A DNA stretch of 54,101 nucleotides from Lachnospiraceae bacterium (GCA_017467845.1 JAFUKH010000094.1:1-54101); one strand, 5' to 3'; positions 45,979 through 53,476 are shown, counted from the first letter of the stretch. Notes: generated by a model not told the origin, from the letters alone. A program made the numbers and translations.

Positions 45979-47001
45979 CTACTCCTCTGTTTCTTCTTGC
46001 TGAAATGGGTGTTCTTTGTCCCCAATTCTGCGAAATCCGTATAAATACTCCCATGTATCATATTCTTCATAGGTATTAAGGGCAGTATATACTCTAACCT
46101 TTTTAATACGCCTAAGGAATGCTTGATATGTTTCCGGCTGTTCAATCTTGATATTGTGGTACTGGTCTTCCAATCTCCAATTACTCACAATATACACAAA
46201 ATGATAACACGCCTGCCGATTATTGTATCTTGCCGGCAACTGTACCGGATAAATATCGAGATAATTGAGCATGTGACTGATTGGTAAATCACTCCTAAAT
46301 TCTTCAAATACAAGCACATCCTCCCCGGCATAGGAATCGAAAGCATGCTTATAGTCAGTGGCACGATAAGTATTCGCATCTCCGTGGGAATCGAGGATAT
46401 CCCTTGACTTGCCGAATCCTGTTTCCCCCTGCACGTAGGTAACCATGATATCTGTTCGCCGCTCGGATTTATAGCGATTCGATAGTATTTCCAACCTCGC
46501 CTTGTCTATGTGTTGTAGATTCAGAATATTATCCGGGTTAATCTCTAAAATCTCTACATTGCTGTAACCATCCTTAATCATCTGATAGAGGTTTGCTAAG
46601 TCATTGCGCCTGCCCTGTCCGTACCGGGGGATGTTCCCCTCCTCCTCAAATGTTTCAATCAGGTTTGTCTCCCCTTTTTCCGTATCCTGCCATTTTCCCT
46701 CTTTGCGTATGTATGCCCGGTTTTCTTCGGCTGTTCCGGCAGCTTCTTCAATATGTGCGGTAGGAAATATCTTTTTTACGCTAGAAAAGTATATAGGATT
46801 GCGGCACTGGAAAAATAAATGTGTATGGGGCGTTTTCCCTTCTTCGTCACACATGCACCAATACACAAGATTCTCCCAGTTCTTCAATTTACCCTTGATT
46901 GCTTCATGGGTGCAATCTTTGTGTTTCTGTGGGTTATTAAAGGTTAATTGATATTTCCGGCTCCGCCGGTTATTGTTATCTTTCTTTTTGGTAGATTTCA
47001 T
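45979..47001 (-). CDS. rep: CRESS-type replication initiator (circovirus-like Rep)
   Basis: This 340-aa protein has both domains of CRESS-DNA Reps. The HUH endonuclease has motif I LTFNN at 19-23, motif II HTH at 59-61 and motif III with catalytic Tyr97 and Lys100 (YIRK). The SF3 helicase has Walker A GETGFGKS at 192-199, Walker B VLVFEEF at 229-235 and motif C IVSN at 271-274. Shared context with circovirus Rep includes HIEEAAGT and GQGRRNDL, close to HIEKAKGT and GQGQRSDL. It should nick and replicate single-stranded DNA, and in this element may also act as relaxase. The start follows AAAGGAG. Its probable origin lies at 47091-47131. Confidence 0.92.
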   Translation of the reverse strand: MKSTKKKDNNNRRSRKYQLTFNNPQKHKDCTHEAIKGKLKNWENLVYWCMCDEEGKTPHTHLFFQCRNPIYFSSVKKIFPTAHIEEAAGTAEENRAYIRKEGKWQDTEKGETNLIETFEEEGNIPRYGQGRRNDLANLYQMIKDGYSNVEILEINPDNILNLQHIDKARLEILSNRYKSERRTDIMVTYVQGETGFGKSRDILDSHGDANTYRATDYKHAFDSYAGEDVLVFEEFRSDLPISHMLNYLDIYPVQLPARYNNRQACYHFVYIVSNWRLEDQYHNIKIEQPETYQAFLRRIKKVRVYTALNTYEEYDTWEYLYGFRRIGDKEHPFQQEETEE

Positions 47002-47024
47002 TGGTATTTTCTCCTTTCGCTGTT

Positions 47025-47030
47025 TGACAC
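47025..47030. other. Third iteron-like hexamer
   Basis: TGACAC here repeats the tandem hexamers at 47091-47102, followed by TG as in that pair. It lies between the origin hairpin and the rep start. Confidence 0.45.
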
Positions 47031-47090
47031 TGTTCCGGCACAAATGGGACATGCTGAAAAAGTGCATGTTTTATGGATTTTCTGTTGTTT

Positions 47091-47131
47091 TGACACTGAC
47101 ACCGAAGTTGTGGTAATACTAACAACTTCGG
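47091..47131 (-). other. Circovirus-like replication origin: stem-loop plus tandem hexamers
   Basis: On the minus strand (the rep-coding strand) CCGAAGTTGT (47122-47131) pairs perfectly with its complement at 47102-47111. The 10-base loop (47112-47121) reads TAGTATTACC and includes TAGTATTAC, a match to the circovirus nonanucleotide NANTATTAC, nicked by Rep before the final AC. Immediately 3' of the stem, GTGTCA occurs twice in tandem (plus-strand TGACAC at 47091-47096 and 47097-47102), the last base of the stem being the first of the hexamers. Confidence 0.88.
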
Positions 47132-47136
47132 CAATG

Positions 47137-47194
47137 GGGCAGCCGAGTTCCCGGCTGCCCTCTCCGGGGGCTTTATGCTACGCACCGCCCCCGG
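47137..47194. other. Two further GC-rich hairpins next to the origin
   Basis: GGGCAGCCG (47137-47145) pairs with CGGCTGCCC (47152-47160). CCGGGGGC (47164-47171) pairs with GCCCCCGG (47187-47194) around 15 bases. With the origin stem this makes three consecutive hairpins between the ATPase and rep genes. They could belong to an oriT, to a second-strand origin or to transcription control. Confidence 0.7.
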
Positions 47195-47196
47195 AA

Positions 47197-47919
47197 TTAC
47201 CTTGTTACCGCTTCCATAATGTAATGGTTAATTTTCGTCATGTCAGAGATAAATGGCACCTGAATGGGTGTAAAATCCGTTCCATTGGTTATCATGTACC
47301 CAGTGCTTTGTCTCCTATCCGGCTTCATTTGGTCTTTAAATTCTCTGAAAAATTGTTCCTTACCTTCTGCACTTAAATTTGATAAAGATATTACTACATT
47401 CAGATTGTCCCTGCTTCCGCCGGTGGCAAAATAAGAAGCATCCATTCTCTGCTGGCTCAGCATGACATGTACATTGAATGACCGTCCCAGCATTAGCAGC
47501 GTGGCAAGCTTCTTCTTCTCGTCCTCAGATTTTTTCTTGTCAACGCTCAGCGTGTAGGAAGCCCATTCATCAAAGAAGCAAAGGAGCATGTTCCTGCTGG
47601 AATCTTCCCCGGACTGCCTTTTCAGAAATCGTTGGTAAAATGCGTCAAAATTCTGCTCGCATTCCATAAATCGGGCGAATCGAGGAGCTTGAGCTGCAAA
47701 AGAAAAATCAGAGTCACCCTTAAAATCGTTCACATATAATTGCATATCTGGCAAAAATTTAGCAGTACGGGCAAGCAGCAGCTTTGACGCTACTGTCTTC
47801 CCGCTGCCAGTCATACCAAAGATGCAGATATGTGGTGCTTTATCAGGATTCCAAGTCACATACTTTTGTATTCCGTACTGCAAATATGCTTCATTATAAA
47901 ACAACTCAATATCAGTCAT
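47197..47919 (-). CDS. TcpA/FtsK-like DNA-transfer ATPase
   Basis: This 240-aa P-loop ATPase of the FtsK/HerA group has Walker A GMTGSGKT at 35-42, Walker B MLLCFFDE at about 111-118 and a glutamine sensor in MLSQQRMD. It has no TM helix; the two-TM partner encoded just upstream (stop TGA one base before this ATG) may anchor it. In integrative mobilizable elements such ATPases serve as coupling proteins that bring DNA to a conjugation channel. It is smaller than typical TcpA (about 450 aa). Confidence 0.82.
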   Translation of the reverse strand: MTDIELFYNEAYLQYGIQKYVTWNPDKAPHICIFGMTGSGKTVASKLLLARTAKFLPDMQLYVNDFKGDSDFSFAAQAPRFARFMECEQNFDAFYQRFLKRQSGEDSSRNMLLCFFDEWASYTLSVDKKKSEDEKKKLATLLMLGRSFNVHVMLSQQRMDASYFATGGSRDNLNVVISLSNLSAEGKEQFFREFKDQMKPDRRQSTGYMITNGTDFTPIQVPFISDMTKINHYIMEAVTR

Positions 47920-47920
47920 A

Positions 47921-48673
47921 TCAAAAATCCCTATCCTTGAACGTGCTGGTAGTAGATGCATTCATACTATTCAGGATTCTCTGCGTACGATATTTGCAGT
48001 AATATTCGTTTGTGAGCGCAATATCAATCTGGAGTATATCTCCATAATCAATCACATTATCTACCATAACAGCAGGATATAATTGCCCGTTATACCTAGT
48101 TGGCACATTCGAAATACCGGGAATTTCATTATTATTTAATTTTTTCTCAAGGGTGCTCTGTAAAATGCCCATTATGGTATATGTATCATGACTTTCCCCG
48201 TATTTCGCAACCAAAAAATGATAGATGGGAACGTTTGCAACAATGTCATGGTGCGTAGGCGCATCTAACTGGCTGGATGATGTCGGTCTCCTCACTCCAA
48301 GACCTTCATGTTTTTCCCATACCACATAGCATAAGCCATCCCTAATCAACTTATATGTCTCCTCCAGTGCAATCGGGTCAAACTGGATATAATTTTGCTG
48401 AGGTTCAACCGGAGGCACTTCCTGTTTTGGAAGTTTTTTAGTTGCCAAGCTGCGAAAGAATACAATAAGGCATACAATACCACCTACGCAAAGAATGATG
48501 TAATCCATATTTCTTATCAAAAAAAGAATAAGTATATACAGAAAATATACTGTACAAGCCATTATTGCAAGTACCAAAAGCGACTTTGCAATACCACGCA
48601 CCCACTTTTTATTCTTTATGTCATCACATATAGAATCCAGCCAATTATTTATATCATCAATAATTCTTCTCAT
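47921..48673 (-). CDS. Two-TM membrane protein of the mobilization operon
   Basis: This 250-aa protein has a charged N-terminus, two TM helices at about 29-51 and 55-73, a Pro/Glu/Gln linker and a ~170-residue cytoplasmic domain of mixed strands and helices. No family recognised. Its place directly in front of the ATPase, with translational coupling, suggests that it anchors the ATPase at the membrane. Confidence 0.65.
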   Translation of the reverse strand: MRRIIDDINNWLDSICDDIKNKKWVRGIAKSLLVLAIMACTVYFLYILILFLIRNMDYIILCVGGIVCLIVFFRSLATKKLPKQEVPPVEPQQNYIQFDPIALEETYKLIRDGLCYVVWEKHEGLGVRRPTSSSQLDAPTHHDIVANVPIYHFLVAKYGESHDTYTIMGILQSTLEKKLNNNEIPGISNVPTRYNGQLYPAVMVDNVIDYGDILQIDIALTNEYYCKYRTQRILNSMNASTTSTFKDRDF

Positions 48674-48724
48674 ATTTTTTCCTTTCCGCCCCAGCCCTTA
48701 TCGGGCTGAGGCTAACGACAATAT

Positions 48725-48976
48725 TTACTTTGTCTCAGCGATATCTACAATACGAAGATAGCCGCCATTGTTACCAGTGCCATAATCAGCAGTAATGGTG
48801 TACGCCTTTCCGGCAAGCAGGGTGTTGTACTGCTCCTGTGTCAAACGGATAGTATCAATAATCTCTCCGTTCTCCTGCATGACATTTGCAGAATAACTAA
48901 CACGGTCAATACCTTCCCTATCCTTCCAAGGTTTTGCAACCTTCCCTAATAATGTTACATACGCTTTAACTCGCAT
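48725..48976 (-). CDS. Small beta-rich protein, possible ssDNA-binding
   Basis: This 83-aa protein is mainly beta strand (MRVKAYVTLLGKV..., YTITADYGTGNNGGYLRIVD), the size and shape of an OB-fold protein such as the small proteins that precede the FtsK-like gene in Tn916-type elements. GGAGG precedes the ATG at 48976. It is the first gene of the mobilization operon. ssDNA binding is inferred from shape and context only. Confidence 0.55.
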   Translation of the reverse strand: MRVKAYVTLLGKVAKPWKDREGIDRVSYSANVMQENGEIIDTIRLTQEQYNTLLAGKAYTITADYGTGNNGGYLRIVDIAETK

Positions 48977-49074
48977 ATTTTTTACCTCCATTTTCTTCTT
49001 TGTCCTTATCCAAGGACTGTGATTGTTCTCTATTCAGTTTTCCACATTCAACCGGTTTTCCTGTGTTGAGTTCA

Positions 49075-49099
49075 TTTTACAACATTCAAAATTGTAAAA
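49075..49099. promoter_or_regulatory. Inverted repeat in the divergent control region
   Basis: TTTTACAA (49075-49082) and TTGTAAAA (49092-49099) flank 9 bases, a perfect 8-bp dyad. It lies between the mobilization operon and the divergent gene at 49226, and also resembles the integrase arm-type sequence, so it could be an operator or an integrase site. Confidence 0.5.
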
Positions 49100-49157
49100 A
49101 ATCCGAGATGTAGCGCTTGTTTTTTCGGAGGATTGTTACACAGGACTTGTAGTATGT

Positions 49158-49163
49158 TATAAT
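49158..49163 (+). promoter_or_regulatory. Extended -10 promoter element
   Basis: TGT-TATAAT with TATAAT at 49158-49163 (the TG of the extended element at 49155-49156), about 63 bases upstream of the ATG at 49226. The best -35-like box is TTGTTA at 49133-49138 with long spacing. Confidence 0.5.
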
Positions 49164-49225
49164 CAGAAAGTGTACATTTACTCTTTCTAAATTATAGAAT
49201 ACACCATACATAAAGGAGAAAAATC

Positions 49226-49861
49226 ATGATTAGACACAAACAGTTATTGGAGAAATTTGCAGAACTCAGCCCTTACTTTTGGAATGCACTATTTGTCATC
49301 CTTTACGAGCCCATAAGAAAAGAAATACCTGTCGACAATGGGCGTGCCACTATTTCACTAACAGAATTAACTTATGCTCCTAAATCAACCATTCACGATT
49401 ACCTTGCATGCAAGCGTCCTTTACCTTATAACGAGTTTTTGAACTACTGTAATGCAATCAACATAGATATCTATTCCCCTAATTTTGACGCCCTAAAATC
49501 AGGAAATATTGCATTAGAATATCTCCAAACCTTATTTGATGACCACAAGCTGAATACGAAAGGGACTCACAGAAAAGCTACCATAACAAAAATTACCCTT
49601 CATAATGAAGACGATTTTATCGAAGCGCAAAGCGAAAGAGCATGGGATTATATTGAGCAAGAGATACTTGAACATTTCAACGATTTACCTTGTAGTGATT
49701 TGACCTACTTATATCAAATCGCAGATATTTTAACTTATACAACTGTATATGACACTGACTTTGTAAAATTCTACACCGAATTAAACGAGACAGGAAAAAC
49801 ACTTTTTAAGGAAGCTTTAAATGTAGAAGCACTTGAAATATCTAAACTCGTTGATGATTAA
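49226..49861 (+). CDS. Element-borne protein, possible regulator, N-terminal part
   Basis: This 211-aa protein contains a possible HTH/XRE-like segment (ISLTELTYAPKSTIHDYLACKRPLPYNEF, about 45-75), then a helical region. AAAGGAG precedes the ATG. No family recognised. The frame ends at TAA (49859-49861), but the same frame stays open for 101 more codons up to a hairpin terminator, so the gene looks interrupted by a nonsense codon. It is divergent from the mobilization operon and would be well placed to regulate it. Confidence 0.65.
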   Translation: MIRHKQLLEKFAELSPYFWNALFVILYEPIRKEIPVDNGRATISLTELTYAPKSTIHDYLACKRPLPYNEFLNYCNAINIDIYSPNFDALKSGNIALEYLQTLFDDHKLNTKGTHRKATITKITLHNEDDFIEAQSERAWDYIEQEILEHFNDLPCSDLTYLYQIADILTYTTVYDTDFVKFYTELNETGKTLFKEALNVEALEISKLVDD

Positions 49862-50167
49862 GAAACTGCTTTGTATAGGAAACTTTCACAAGTTTCAAAA
49901 ACCGATACTGAGCACCCATTATCTGTAACACCCCAAATGCTTGAAAATAAATTGGGATATATCAGCAGATATTCTCCTGAATGTGCAAGCGAACTGTGCC
50001 AGTATTTATCTATGGATATGGACGCATGGAATACCTTGATTGATTTCCACAAGATAATGTCCGCCTTACCCGAAAGCAATATACCCGATTATATATTTAG
50101 CGAAAGACAGTCCTTGCTTATCCTTCTGAGTTGGCTTTGGAATTTGCCATCATTAAAAGCTGTATAA
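49862..50167 (+). pseudogene. In-frame remnant of the C-terminal part of the 49226 gene
   Basis: This open stretch of 101 codons after the TAA is in the same frame as the gene at 49226 and has no ATG or ribosome binding site of its own near its start. It encodes a helical stretch ending LLILLSWLWNLPSLKAV. A readthrough or nonsense-mutation relic is more likely than a separate gene. Confidence 0.55.
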
Positions 50168-50175
50168 GACACATA

Positions 50176-50219
50176 ATAGAAGAAGGCGTTCCTCATGCTT
50201 GCGGAACGCCTTCTTCTAT
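50176..50219. terminator. 17-bp hairpin between convergent cargo genes
   Basis: The 17-base arm 50176-50192 pairs perfectly with 50203-50219 around a 10-base loop. It has no long T-run but lies between convergent genes and can act on both strands. Confidence 0.7.
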
Positions 50220-50245
50220 ATAAAAAGTTACCTCTTTTTTCTCAC

Positions 50246-51100
50246 TTACTCCTGCTTTATCAATTGATACGTCTGTCCTGCAATATCCACCGTCATCACA
50301 TCCTCCGAAATCTCATAATCTAAATTCAGACTAATCAAATTCAGCCACTCGTTGTCGGAAGCTGCTTTCAGTTGAAGTGTATCATTATCTACTTCGGTAT
50401 AGGTAAATAAATCTGCACCCAACATATCCGAAAGTCCTGCAATACGCAATTTCCCATTCTCCTGAAATGTAAAGGATATCACACCACTTGTATCAGTCCA
50501 TGTACCATACAGAGAAAAATGTTGAAACGTGTCCAACGCATCTTCTAGTGCTTCTTCCACAATATTCTGTGCTTCTTTCGGGTTTTCTATAATTTTCTGT
50601 AAGATATCCTTTTCTGTGCGATAAAAGGTAAAATGCTGTCCTAATATCGTGAGTTCTAAGGTCTCCTTGCTCAATTCATACTGTATATCGAAAGACAGGG
50701 GAACTTCCACTAAACCTCCTGCCTTTAAGGTAAGATTCCCTTCCTTATCATCCGTGTACCGGAACAAATCCGCCCCCAATAGGTTATCTCCACCTGCCAC
50801 ATGTAGATAACCATCTTTTTCAAACGAAAAAGCAATCATTTGCTCTGCATCCGTCCATGTCCCATATATGGTGGGCTTTTTCAATAGCACCACACAGATA
50901 ACTACAGCTATTAGGATTACAACCGATAACAGTGCCAAAAGCAGTACAGGAGATTTTTTCCGCCTCTCACGCCTGTGAGTAACAGACACAGGCTGTATAG
51001 TCTGTCTTACAGACTGTCCCGAAGCCTTTATTGAATTGCCACACTGATTGCAAAATGCCGCTGTATCTGCCAACTGTGCACCACACTTATTGCAAAACAT
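50246..51100 (-). CDS. Zinc-ribbon membrane protein with duplicated lipocalin-like domain
   Basis: This 284-aa protein has an N-terminal zinc ribbon (MFCNKCGAQL...CNQCG), a basic linker, one TM at about 50-72 and two extracytoplasmic repeats of about 90 residues. Each repeat begins YGTWTD and contains LGADLF-YT (units near 76-165 and 194-284). The second unit probably arose by duplication. GGAGG lies before the ATG. Function is unknown; the architecture suggests a surface or envelope protein carried as element cargo. Confidence 0.7.
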   Translation of the reverse strand: MFCNKCGAQLADTAAFCNQCGNSIKASGQSVRQTIQPVSVTHRRERRKKSPVLLLALLSVVILIAVVICVVLLKKPTIYGTWTDAEQMIAFSFEKDGYLHVAGGDNLLGADLFRYTDDKEGNLTLKAGGLVEVPLSFDIQYELSKETLELTILGQHFTFYRTEKDILQKIIENPKEAQNIVEEALEDALDTFQHFSLYGTWTDTSGVISFTFQENGKLRIAGLSDMLGADLFTYTEVDNDTLQLKAASDNEWLNLISLNLDYEISEDVMTVDIAGQTYQLIKQE

Positions 51101-51121
51101 ATCTTGTCCTCCCTGCCTGCA

Positions 51122-51568
51122 TTATTGCAGTTTTGCACCACAGCTTTGACAGAAAACATCCGCATCGCTGATAGCCGCTCCACAGGAGGGACATTTCTTT
51201 CCAGTATTTTCATTTGATATGGTATTTGCTACCACTATACCCATACTGCTATGAAGCAGTCGAATTTCTTCATCATATTTAATCCCCATTTCCGTCCTTT
51301 TAGCATCCTGTTCCGCTATCTGTCTTTCCAGCTCCTGAATCTTATTCCAAAACTCTATCAAATCTGCCTGAGTCTTTTCCTTAATCCATACATCATATGC
51401 CGCTGTTCCGGCAGCCAAGAGCACATTTGTGCGCTCTCCCTGTAACCGTGCTATCTCGTTATTGATAGCAGCAAAAACTGATTCCTTACGCAGCTCCAAA
51501 CTACAAATTTCCTTTTCCAGCTTTCTTTCATTTTCGTCTTTACCAAGTACTTTGTCTAAAAATGCCAT
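51122..51568 (-). CDS. Coiled-coil protein with C-terminal zinc ribbon
   Basis: This 148-aa protein has a long helical/coiled-coil region (about 8-100) and ends in a zinc ribbon (KKCPSCGAAI...CQSCGAKLQ). It has no TM segment. It lies between two genes whose products carry N-terminal zinc ribbons. Function unknown. Confidence 0.7.
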   Translation of the reverse strand: MAFLDKVLGKDENERKLEKEICSLELRKESVFAAINNEIARLQGERTNVLLAAGTAAYDVWIKEKTQADLIEFWNKIQELERQIAEQDAKRTEMGIKYDEEIRLLHSSMGIVVANTISNENTGKKCPSCGAAISDADVFCQSCGAKLQ

Positions 51569-51592
51569 ATTCTTTTCCTCTTTCTCTTGTAA

Positions 51593-52495
51593 TTAGTTTA
51601 TCTTTTCTCCAAACATGTTATATTCATCAGTGTTATATCCACTAATTTTAGTACATGTAAATGCGTCAGAACCAATGGATTTTAGGCTACGGGGTAGCGC
51701 TATACTACTCAGACTATCGCATTCGTAAAATGCAAATTCTCCAATGGAGGTCAAACTATCCGGTAGTGTTATGCTATTCAGACTATCGCAACCAATAAAT
51801 GTCCTATCTTCAATAGAGGTTATGCCATCCGGTAGTGTTATGCTATTCAGACTATCGCAACTAGCAAATGCGCCTTTTCCAATGGAGGTTAAATTATCTG
51901 GTAGCGTTATGCTATTCAGACTGCTGCAATAAGCAAATACCTCTTCTCCAATGGAGGTTATGCCGTCCGGTAGCGTTATGCTATTCAGACTACTGCAACC
52001 ATAAAATGCACTGTCTCCAATGGAGGTCAAACTATCTGGTAGCGTTATACTGCTCAGATTATCGCAATTTGCAAATGCCTCGTTTCCTATGCGTGTCACC
52101 GGATATGTTTTCCATCCAACTCTCACTGCGTCGGGAATTGATATCGAATCCCCTTCAACGAGCCTTATAGTTCTAACAGACATATCAGCACCATATATAC
52201 TATACGATGGACACCTTCCAACACTTTCAGCCTCTACTTCTACCGAATTTGAAACATAGTGATAAATAAGACCCGAATCCTTATACTCCAAACCACCTTC
52301 AAAAGAATATGTACGAATCCCCATTCCTCCTATGACTAATACCACAGCACAAACACATGCAATGACTATAAATGTTATAAAATTAAATTTCCCCCGTTTC
52401 TTTTTGCTTTTGCTTGTAGTCTGAAATGCCGCACCGCACTTAGGGCAGAACTTAGCACCGTCATTTACTTCATTTCCACATTTGTTGCAAAACAT
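51593..52495 (-). CDS. Zinc-ribbon membrane protein with BspA-type leucine-rich repeats
   Basis: This 300-aa protein has an N-terminal zinc ribbon (MFCNKCGNEV...CPKCG), one TM at about 42-63 and a run of LRR_5 (BspA/TpLRR) repeats of 23 residues (LNSITLPDGITSIGEEVFAY-type units, about six). These are typically surface ligand-binding domains. I start at the ATG at 52495, which matches the start of the sibling at 50246, in preference to one six codons earlier. The repeats are also visible at DNA level with a 69-bp period. Confidence 0.8.
   Translation of the reverse strand: MFCNKCGNEVNDGAKFCPKCGAAFQTTSKSKKKRGKFNFITFIVIACVCAVVLVIGGMGIRTYSFEGGLEYKDSGLIYHYVSNSVEVEAESVGRCPSYSIYGADMSVRTIRLVEGDSISIPDAVRVGWKTYPVTRIGNEAFANCDNLSSITLPDSLTSIGDSAFYGCSSLNSITLPDGITSIGEEVFAYCSSLNSITLPDNLTSIGKGAFASCDSLNSITLPDGITSIEDRTFIGCDSLNSITLPDSLTSIGEFAFYECDSLSSIALPRSLKSIGSDAFTCTKISGYNTDEYNMFGEKIN
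51670..52085. repeat. 69-bp coding tandem repeat (LRR units)
   Basis: The block around CCAATGGAGGT and GTAGCGTTATGCTATTCAGA recurs every 69 bp (for example near 51741, 51810, 51879, 51948, 52017). It is coding in the LRR protein and may expand or contract by recombination. Confidence 0.8.
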
Positions 52496-52649
52496 AACTA
52501 CACCTACTTTCATTTGTATTTAATCGCAATAATTCCGTTATTTTCACCAGCATATCACTTTTATTCCAATATTTCAAGCAGAATGTCGTTTTTATTCCCT
52601 CAATATTGGTATGTATATTAGATACAATATAACAAACGGAGGTGTGACA

Positions 52650-52979
52650 ATGGAAGATAAAAGCATATATGAAGAAGCATTCTGTAAAAGACTTGCTCAG
52701 TTACGCATGCTCAAAGGTGTTTCAGCCAGAGACATGAGCTTGTCCATAGGGCAAAACGCAGGATATATCAATAATATTGAGAACGGAAAAGCACTTCCAT
52801 CTATGGCAAATTTCTTTTATATTTGCGATTATTTAGAAATTACTCCCATGGATTTCTTCGACTTTGAATCCTCTCGCCCCAAGGAAGCAGCTACGCTCTA
52901 TAGTTCCTTAAACAAATTGTCCGATTCTCAATTTAACAACATACGAGAAATTATCACCGATTTAGTAAAAAACAAATAA
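52650..52979 (+). CDS. XRE-family transcriptional regulator
   Basis: This 109-aa protein has an HTH_3 domain (RLAQLRMLKGVSARDMSLSI, GYINNIENGKALPSMANFF) and a short C-terminal helical tail. CGGAGGTG lies before the ATG at 52650; an earlier in-frame ATG has no ribosome binding site. It is the last gene of element 1 and is followed by a terminator. It may regulate the element or its cargo. Confidence 0.85.
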   Translation: MEDKSIYEEAFCKRLAQLRMLKGVSARDMSLSIGQNAGYINNIENGKALPSMANFFYICDYLEITPMDFFDFESSRPKEAATLYSSLNKLSDSQFNNIREIITDLVKNK

Positions 52980-52983
52980 GCAT

Positions 52984-53037
52984 AAAAAAGGATTTTGCAG
53001 AATAGAGATTTTCTCTATCTTACAAAACCCTTTTTAT
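52984..53037 (+). terminator. Terminator of the XRE regulator gene
   Basis: AAAAAAGG-TTTTG pairs with CAAAA-CCCTTTTT, enclosing ATAGAGA...TCTAT. A T-rich tract ends the structure. Confidence 0.75.
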
Positions 53038-53071
53038 CGTATCGGAGCACATATCTATATTTATTCTTGAA

Positions 53072-53093
53072 AAGTTGTAAAGTAGTTGCAAAG
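53072..53093. other. Integrase arm-type sites at the right end
   Basis: AAGTTGTAAAG (53072-53082) and AGTTGCAAAG (53084-53093) match the AAGTTGTAAAA repeats at the left end of element 1 and lie ~60 bases inside the right attachment core. Confidence 0.65.
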
Positions 53094-53143
53094 TTTATCT
53101 TTCTTGCCTTCAAATCCTTGATTTCTAAAGGAATTTCCACCGA

Positions 53144-53194
53144 TTAGCGCCTCCTGCCATGGCAGATGAATAGCACTTTTATATGTTCTTTCAT
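53144..53194 (-). pseudogene. Displaced 5' end of the phosphatase gene
   Basis: The minus strand encodes MKEHIKVLFICHG followed by RRR and a stop. This is the N-terminus of an LMW-PTP cut exactly at the P-loop, where element 1 begins. AAAGGA lies before its ATG at 53194. It is either the start of the host gene or, more likely, the 5' replacement carried by the second element, whose integrase end follows. Confidence 0.85.
53155..53170. other. Right attachment-site core
   Basis: TGCCATGGCAGATGAA corresponds to TGCCGTGGCAGATGAA at 44265-44280. Between the two cores lie about 8.89 kb of element 1. Confidence 0.75.
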
Positions 53195-53302
53195 AAGTTC
53201 TCAAATCCTTTCAAATGCCCGTAAATACTGGGTTTGTGGAGTTTTTCGTTTTTTTGCTGTTTTGTCATTTTTTCTCAAAATAGGGCATATTTTCTCGGTC
53301 AA

Positions 53303-53476
53303 GTGGTATAAAAATTGGTATATTTTTTAAAATTTATACCAGTAAATTTCAGTGGTATAAATTTTCGCGAGGCCGCATAAACCCTGGGGTTGCAAGGCAT
53401 TCCATGGCATATTAACACACAAAAACCGCTTATTTTTAAGCCCCAAAACCATGAATTTATACCACGATTTTACCAC
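53303..53476. other. Arm-type repeats of the second integrase
   Basis: GTGGTATAAA-like sequences occur at 53303-53312, 53315-53324 (weaker), 53351-53363, and inverted at 53333-53343, 53454-53465 and 53468-53476. They differ from the AGTTGTAAA family of element 1, consistent with a different arm specificity of the second integrase. The 301 bases 53195-53495 hold no gene besides these sites. Confidence 0.65.

Noticed and set aside
44265-53170. Prophage
   Set aside because: There are no capsid, terminase, portal, tail or lysis genes; the gene content fits a mobilizable or plasmid-like element. An inovirus-like phage was considered because of the small ATPase, but no coat or adsorption proteins are seen.
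53144-53194. A second functional phosphatase gene
   Set aside because: Only the first 13 conserved codons exist; the frame stops three codons after CHG.
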